A stretch of DNA of 64,000 nucleotides from a bacterium (GTDB lineage Bacteria; NPL-UPA2; JAUVJM01), in the NCBI GenBank assembly GCA_030606215.1, contig JAUWGW010000001.1:90905-154904 (forward strand). Reading direction: 5' to 3'. Positions 61,797-64,000 of this stretch are shown here, piece by piece (within the stretch, counting starts at the first letter, position 1; every line of letters begins with the position of its first letter). The notes beneath the pieces are model-generated. The model saw nothing but the letters and a program-made list of their open reading frames with translations, was not told the DNA's origin and did not search any database. Position numbers and translations under genes: made by a program.

Positions 61797-62029
61797 CCTC
61801 CTTGAAATTCTCCACCGAGATCCACTACACTGTATCGATTAGCAGAGCGAGCAATCCTTTTGGAAAAATCTGTCCGCATTTTAGAAAGATAAACAGAAAT
61901 CTCCTCTGTAGTTATCTCCAATCCAAATTGCGATTTTAACAGAGCTGCTACTTTTCCAGCGGTAACCGGTTGATTAGCTTCAACTACTGCTAGAACCTTT
62001 TCCTTAATAGTTTGTTTTAAAATTGACAT
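61793..62029 (-). CDS. Small winged-helix protein
   Basis: A 78-residue protein from the ATG at 62029 (MSILKQTIKEKVLAVVEANQ). Residues 5-70 fit a winged helix (VTAGKVAALLKSQFGLEITT then RTDFSKRIARSANRYSVVDL). The upstream TTG in frame is not used because it overlaps the preceding gene. It might be a DNA-binding regulator or part of a larger ancestral protein. No partner sites were found. It overlaps the chimera by four bases. Confidence 0.6.
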   Translation of the reverse strand: MSILKQTIKEKVLAVVEANQPVTAGKVAALLKSQFGLEITTEEISVYLSKMRTDFSKRIARSANRYSVVDLGGEFQGG

Positions 62030-62039
62030 CGTCAAAATT

Positions 62040-63473
62040 TTAGCAATTAATGCCCTCAATTTTATCAGTAGTTGTACTGTCCTGGTTCATTAAAGGTTTT
62101 AACTCGACGACGCTCATCTTTTCTCCTGAGTTGAGTTTTCTTAACTTAGGATAGTATTCTTCCTCCATCATTTTTTGATATTCTCTTGCCACAGAGGGAC
62201 TCCAATTTTGATACTCTCTTGAGACAGAGGCAGGAGGAACCCAATAAGGAATTTGCACATTAGCCAGGAGGCAATGGTCAATAAGTTTTTTCTGAAATGA
62301 TAATGGGAAATCATAACTGCAAATGTTCCCAATAGAATTGCTTATATTATACCCTGAGATAACATACCTCAAATATCTTTCGTCAAACGGGTAGAAATGT
62401 TCACCTCTAAGTATATAATCTGCATAGGCATCAATAAATGGACAGTACAAATATCTGTTAGTTCCAGTAGAGTGTATATACAGAATCTTATCCCCTAATA
62501 ACTTTCTTGTATTGCGTACTGTTTTATAAGCTTTTTCTATATTGTTGCCGACTAATAACTCATCAAAATAGACCCCATCAAATTCATATTTCTCAAGAAC
62601 CCTTTTTATTTCTCCCTGAAATTCACCTCCCTCAGCCAGAGAATAAAAAGGACTCATATAAGGAATTACTTTCATTTTAAATTTGTGAGCAGTGTTTACT
62701 ACCCGAAGCAATTTTTTCTCATCTACAGGAATATGATGATAGCTACTCCAGTTGGTATTAAGATACCTTTCTTCTTTCTTGCCGATATCAAAATCTATTC
62801 CTCTTTTAGCAAACTTACCTTTCCAGATAGCATAAAACAATGCTAATATCTTCCCATACTTACTCCATTCCTTGATCTTCTCATTACTTGGATATGGCGA
62901 ATGATAACTGATATCGTGGACAATATTGCTCTCAAATGCTTGTTTATGATTAAAAGGTTTTGGAGGAAATACGGAAATTATTATCTCTCTTTGAAAATTA
63001 AAAGGATAGGTAATATTCCAACTATCTCCTGAGAAATTGGAAATAATTTTATCTGGCCAGGAAATTAGATTAGGATATAATCCTATCCCCCCTGCCTGGT
63101 CTATGAGTAGAAAATTACCTCCCTCAGCAGCGTTGTACTCAGGTCTGAAATTTCCTGAACAGGTAAGACTCTTTATTAGGTTATTGGAATAAAAAACAAG
63201 TAGCGAATCTCCATTTATTCGTATCTTCAGAAATGCAGCGGTAGGAGAAGATTGATGAAGGATTACCCTTTCATCATTTTTTTCTTCTAATATTAAATCC
63301 TTAAAGGAGAGAGAAACCGTAACTTTGGCCAAAAGCCGTTGTTTCCCTAAATTCTGATAACATAATATTTCTCCTTTATTAGTATCCTTATTAAATACAA
63401 ATTTTGCTCCAGTAGTTACGACCGATATTTTATGCTTTCCATCTCTAACATTTTTCACTTGCATATTGAACAT
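62040..63473 (-). CDS. TIM-barrel glycoside-hydrolase-like protein
   Basis: A 477-residue protein without a signal peptide. Residues about 1-190 are beta-rich, and residues about 200-430 follow a beta/alpha barrel pattern (KMKVIPYMSPFYSLAEGGEF, EKYEFDGVYFDELLVG with an acidic pair, ILYIHSTGTNRYLYCPFIDA, DYILRGEHFYPFDERYLRY). This resembles uncharacterised GH-like proteins of the alpha-amylase or GH36-type clans. The family cannot be named. Fragments of relatives at 58334-58381 and 60914-61010 show it was once present in more copies. Confidence 0.65.
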   Translation of the reverse strand: MFNMQVKNVRDGKHKISVVTTGAKFVFNKDTNKGEILCYQNLGKQRLLAKVTVSLSFKDLILEEKNDERVILHQSSPTAAFLKIRINGDSLLVFYSNNLIKSLTCSGNFRPEYNAAEGGNFLLIDQAGGIGLYPNLISWPDKIISNFSGDSWNITYPFNFQREIIISVFPPKPFNHKQAFESNIVHDISYHSPYPSNEKIKEWSKYGKILALFYAIWKGKFAKRGIDFDIGKKEERYLNTNWSSYHHIPVDEKKLLRVVNTAHKFKMKVIPYMSPFYSLAEGGEFQGEIKRVLEKYEFDGVYFDELLVGNNIEKAYKTVRNTRKLLGDKILYIHSTGTNRYLYCPFIDAYADYILRGEHFYPFDERYLRYVISGYNISNSIGNICSYDFPLSFQKKLIDHCLLANVQIPYWVPPASVSREYQNWSPSVAREYQKMMEEEYYPKLRKLNSGEKMSVVELKPLMNQDSTTTDKIEGINC

Positions 63474-63655
63474 AATTTCTCTCTATAAAAAATAATCTTG
63501 TAAAACCATTGTATATTTGCAAACTAAATGTCGAAGCCTATCATAATCATTAAATATAAAACCCTTTGGCAATTTGCGATCACCTTTCACTTTCGATCTT
63601 TCTTGAACCATGGCTTTTTACGAACAGGCAACTCTTTTTTTCTACAATCCCAATG

Positions 63656-64000
63656 TTATTCTGTACAAGGGGCTTTACCAGAAAAATACGATGCATCCAT
63701 TGGTTCTACATGCCCATAGCAAACAAAGTGTTGGCCTTGCCAAAATGCCGAAGATGAACATATCTGGTGTTTACATCTTTTGCATTATCTACATAATAGC
63801 ATTGACGTGGCACAATTGTATGGATACTATCTACCAGTAGAAAATATTCGCTTGGGCTCGCGAGAGAAGATAAACGGATATGATAAGTAAAGTAACCAGG
63901 GACTAACATTCTTAAGCCGTAAGTATACGACCAGTTTGAAGGTGCTTGTTTACTGACAGCCGGCATTTTGCTTGGGCAGTAAAAAACCTTCAGCCCTGTT
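63656..64000 (-). pseudogene. Prepilin-like H-X9-DG protein, C-terminal part, frameshifted
   Basis: Read on the minus strand from the window edge: KVFYCPSKMPAVSKQAPSN, then SEYFLLVDSIHT, then VHLRHFGKANTLFA. Here a missing base (near 63719) breaks the frame, and in the shifted frame GHVEPMDASYFSGKAPCTE follows, ending at a TAA at 63656. Restoring one G gives HFGKANTLFADGHV, the H-X9-DG motif of DUF1559 pseudopilin-like proteins. The 5' end lies beyond the window. A sequencing error is possible. The 180 bases between here and 63474 show nothing recognisable. Confidence 0.78.

Noticed and set aside
1..64000. CRISPR arrays, rRNA or tRNA genes, riboswitches
   Set aside because: No regularly spaced direct repeats and no recognisable RNA gene were seen by reading. 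A tRNA or covariance-model scan would be needed to be certain.

Overview
The window is one long, almost wholly minus-strand stretch of an AT-rich bacterial chromosome, estimated by eye at about 40% GC. Genes are packed with 4-bp overlaps or gaps of tens of bases. No rRNA, tRNA, CRISPR array or replication origin was seen. The taxon cannot be fixed from sequence alone. A fragment of a prepilin-like H-X9-DG protein at the right edge, many UroD-family paralogs, a GH38 stub, PIG-L and Gfo/Idh/MocA genes, and ADP-forming acetyl-CoA synthetase with Fhs together suggest an uncultivated, anaerobic, glycan-using bacterium of the PVC/Omnitrophota kind. That placement is inference.

Region A (1-27.1 kb) is a surface-glycan locus reading right to left. 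A GbsR/MarR-type regulator (26604-27104) sits behind a textbook sigma70 promoter that carries a dyad. Downstream come radical SAM enzymes, a GT9 and a GT2 glycosyltransferase, a free-standing TPP-dependent E1 alpha/beta pair, two membrane-anchored winged-helix proteins, a Wzm/Wzt-type ABC exporter, two recently homogenised tandem GT-C-like membrane proteins, and a legionaminic/sialic-type nonulosonate pathway (amidotransferase, NeuA, NeuB, NeuC, NeuD, aminotransferase, SDR). The last part holds a KpsS-like glycosyltransferase candidate, an HpcH/HpaI aldolase, a second CMP-sugar synthetase and a 2-hydroxyacid dehydrogenase. These could make and use a second CMP-activated acid. A DUF115-like gene runs off the left edge.

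Region B (27.2-37.0 kb) is housekeeping and energy metabolism: dprA, gltX, a fused ADP-forming acyl-CoA synthetase, a BioD/DRTGG protein and fhs. It is followed upstream by a DUF4143 AAA protein and a HigBA toxin-antitoxin pair, both with good promoters. Small palindromic repeats lie downstream of fhs.

Region C (37.1-64 kb) is a catabolic or accessory locus. It contains five full-length UroD-superfamily proteins that are not heme enzymes, M20 and M24 peptidase-fold proteins, a module of class III aminotransferase, Gfo/Idh dehydrogenase, PfkB kinase and inositol-phosphate synthase, two cytoplasmic seven-repeat beta-propellers, two amidohydrolases (one without its metal ligands), a sugar-binding lipoprotein without permeases, an L-fucose/arabinose isomerase-like protein, PIG-L and a TIM-barrel protein. 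From about 50 kb rightwards the locus is decaying. At least ten fragments, chimeras or in-frame deletions are visible, including a truncated IS66 transposase abutting a UroD stub, an M20 gene that lost its catalytic segment, a 47-residue GH38 stub, and several remnants of one TIM-barrel gene family.
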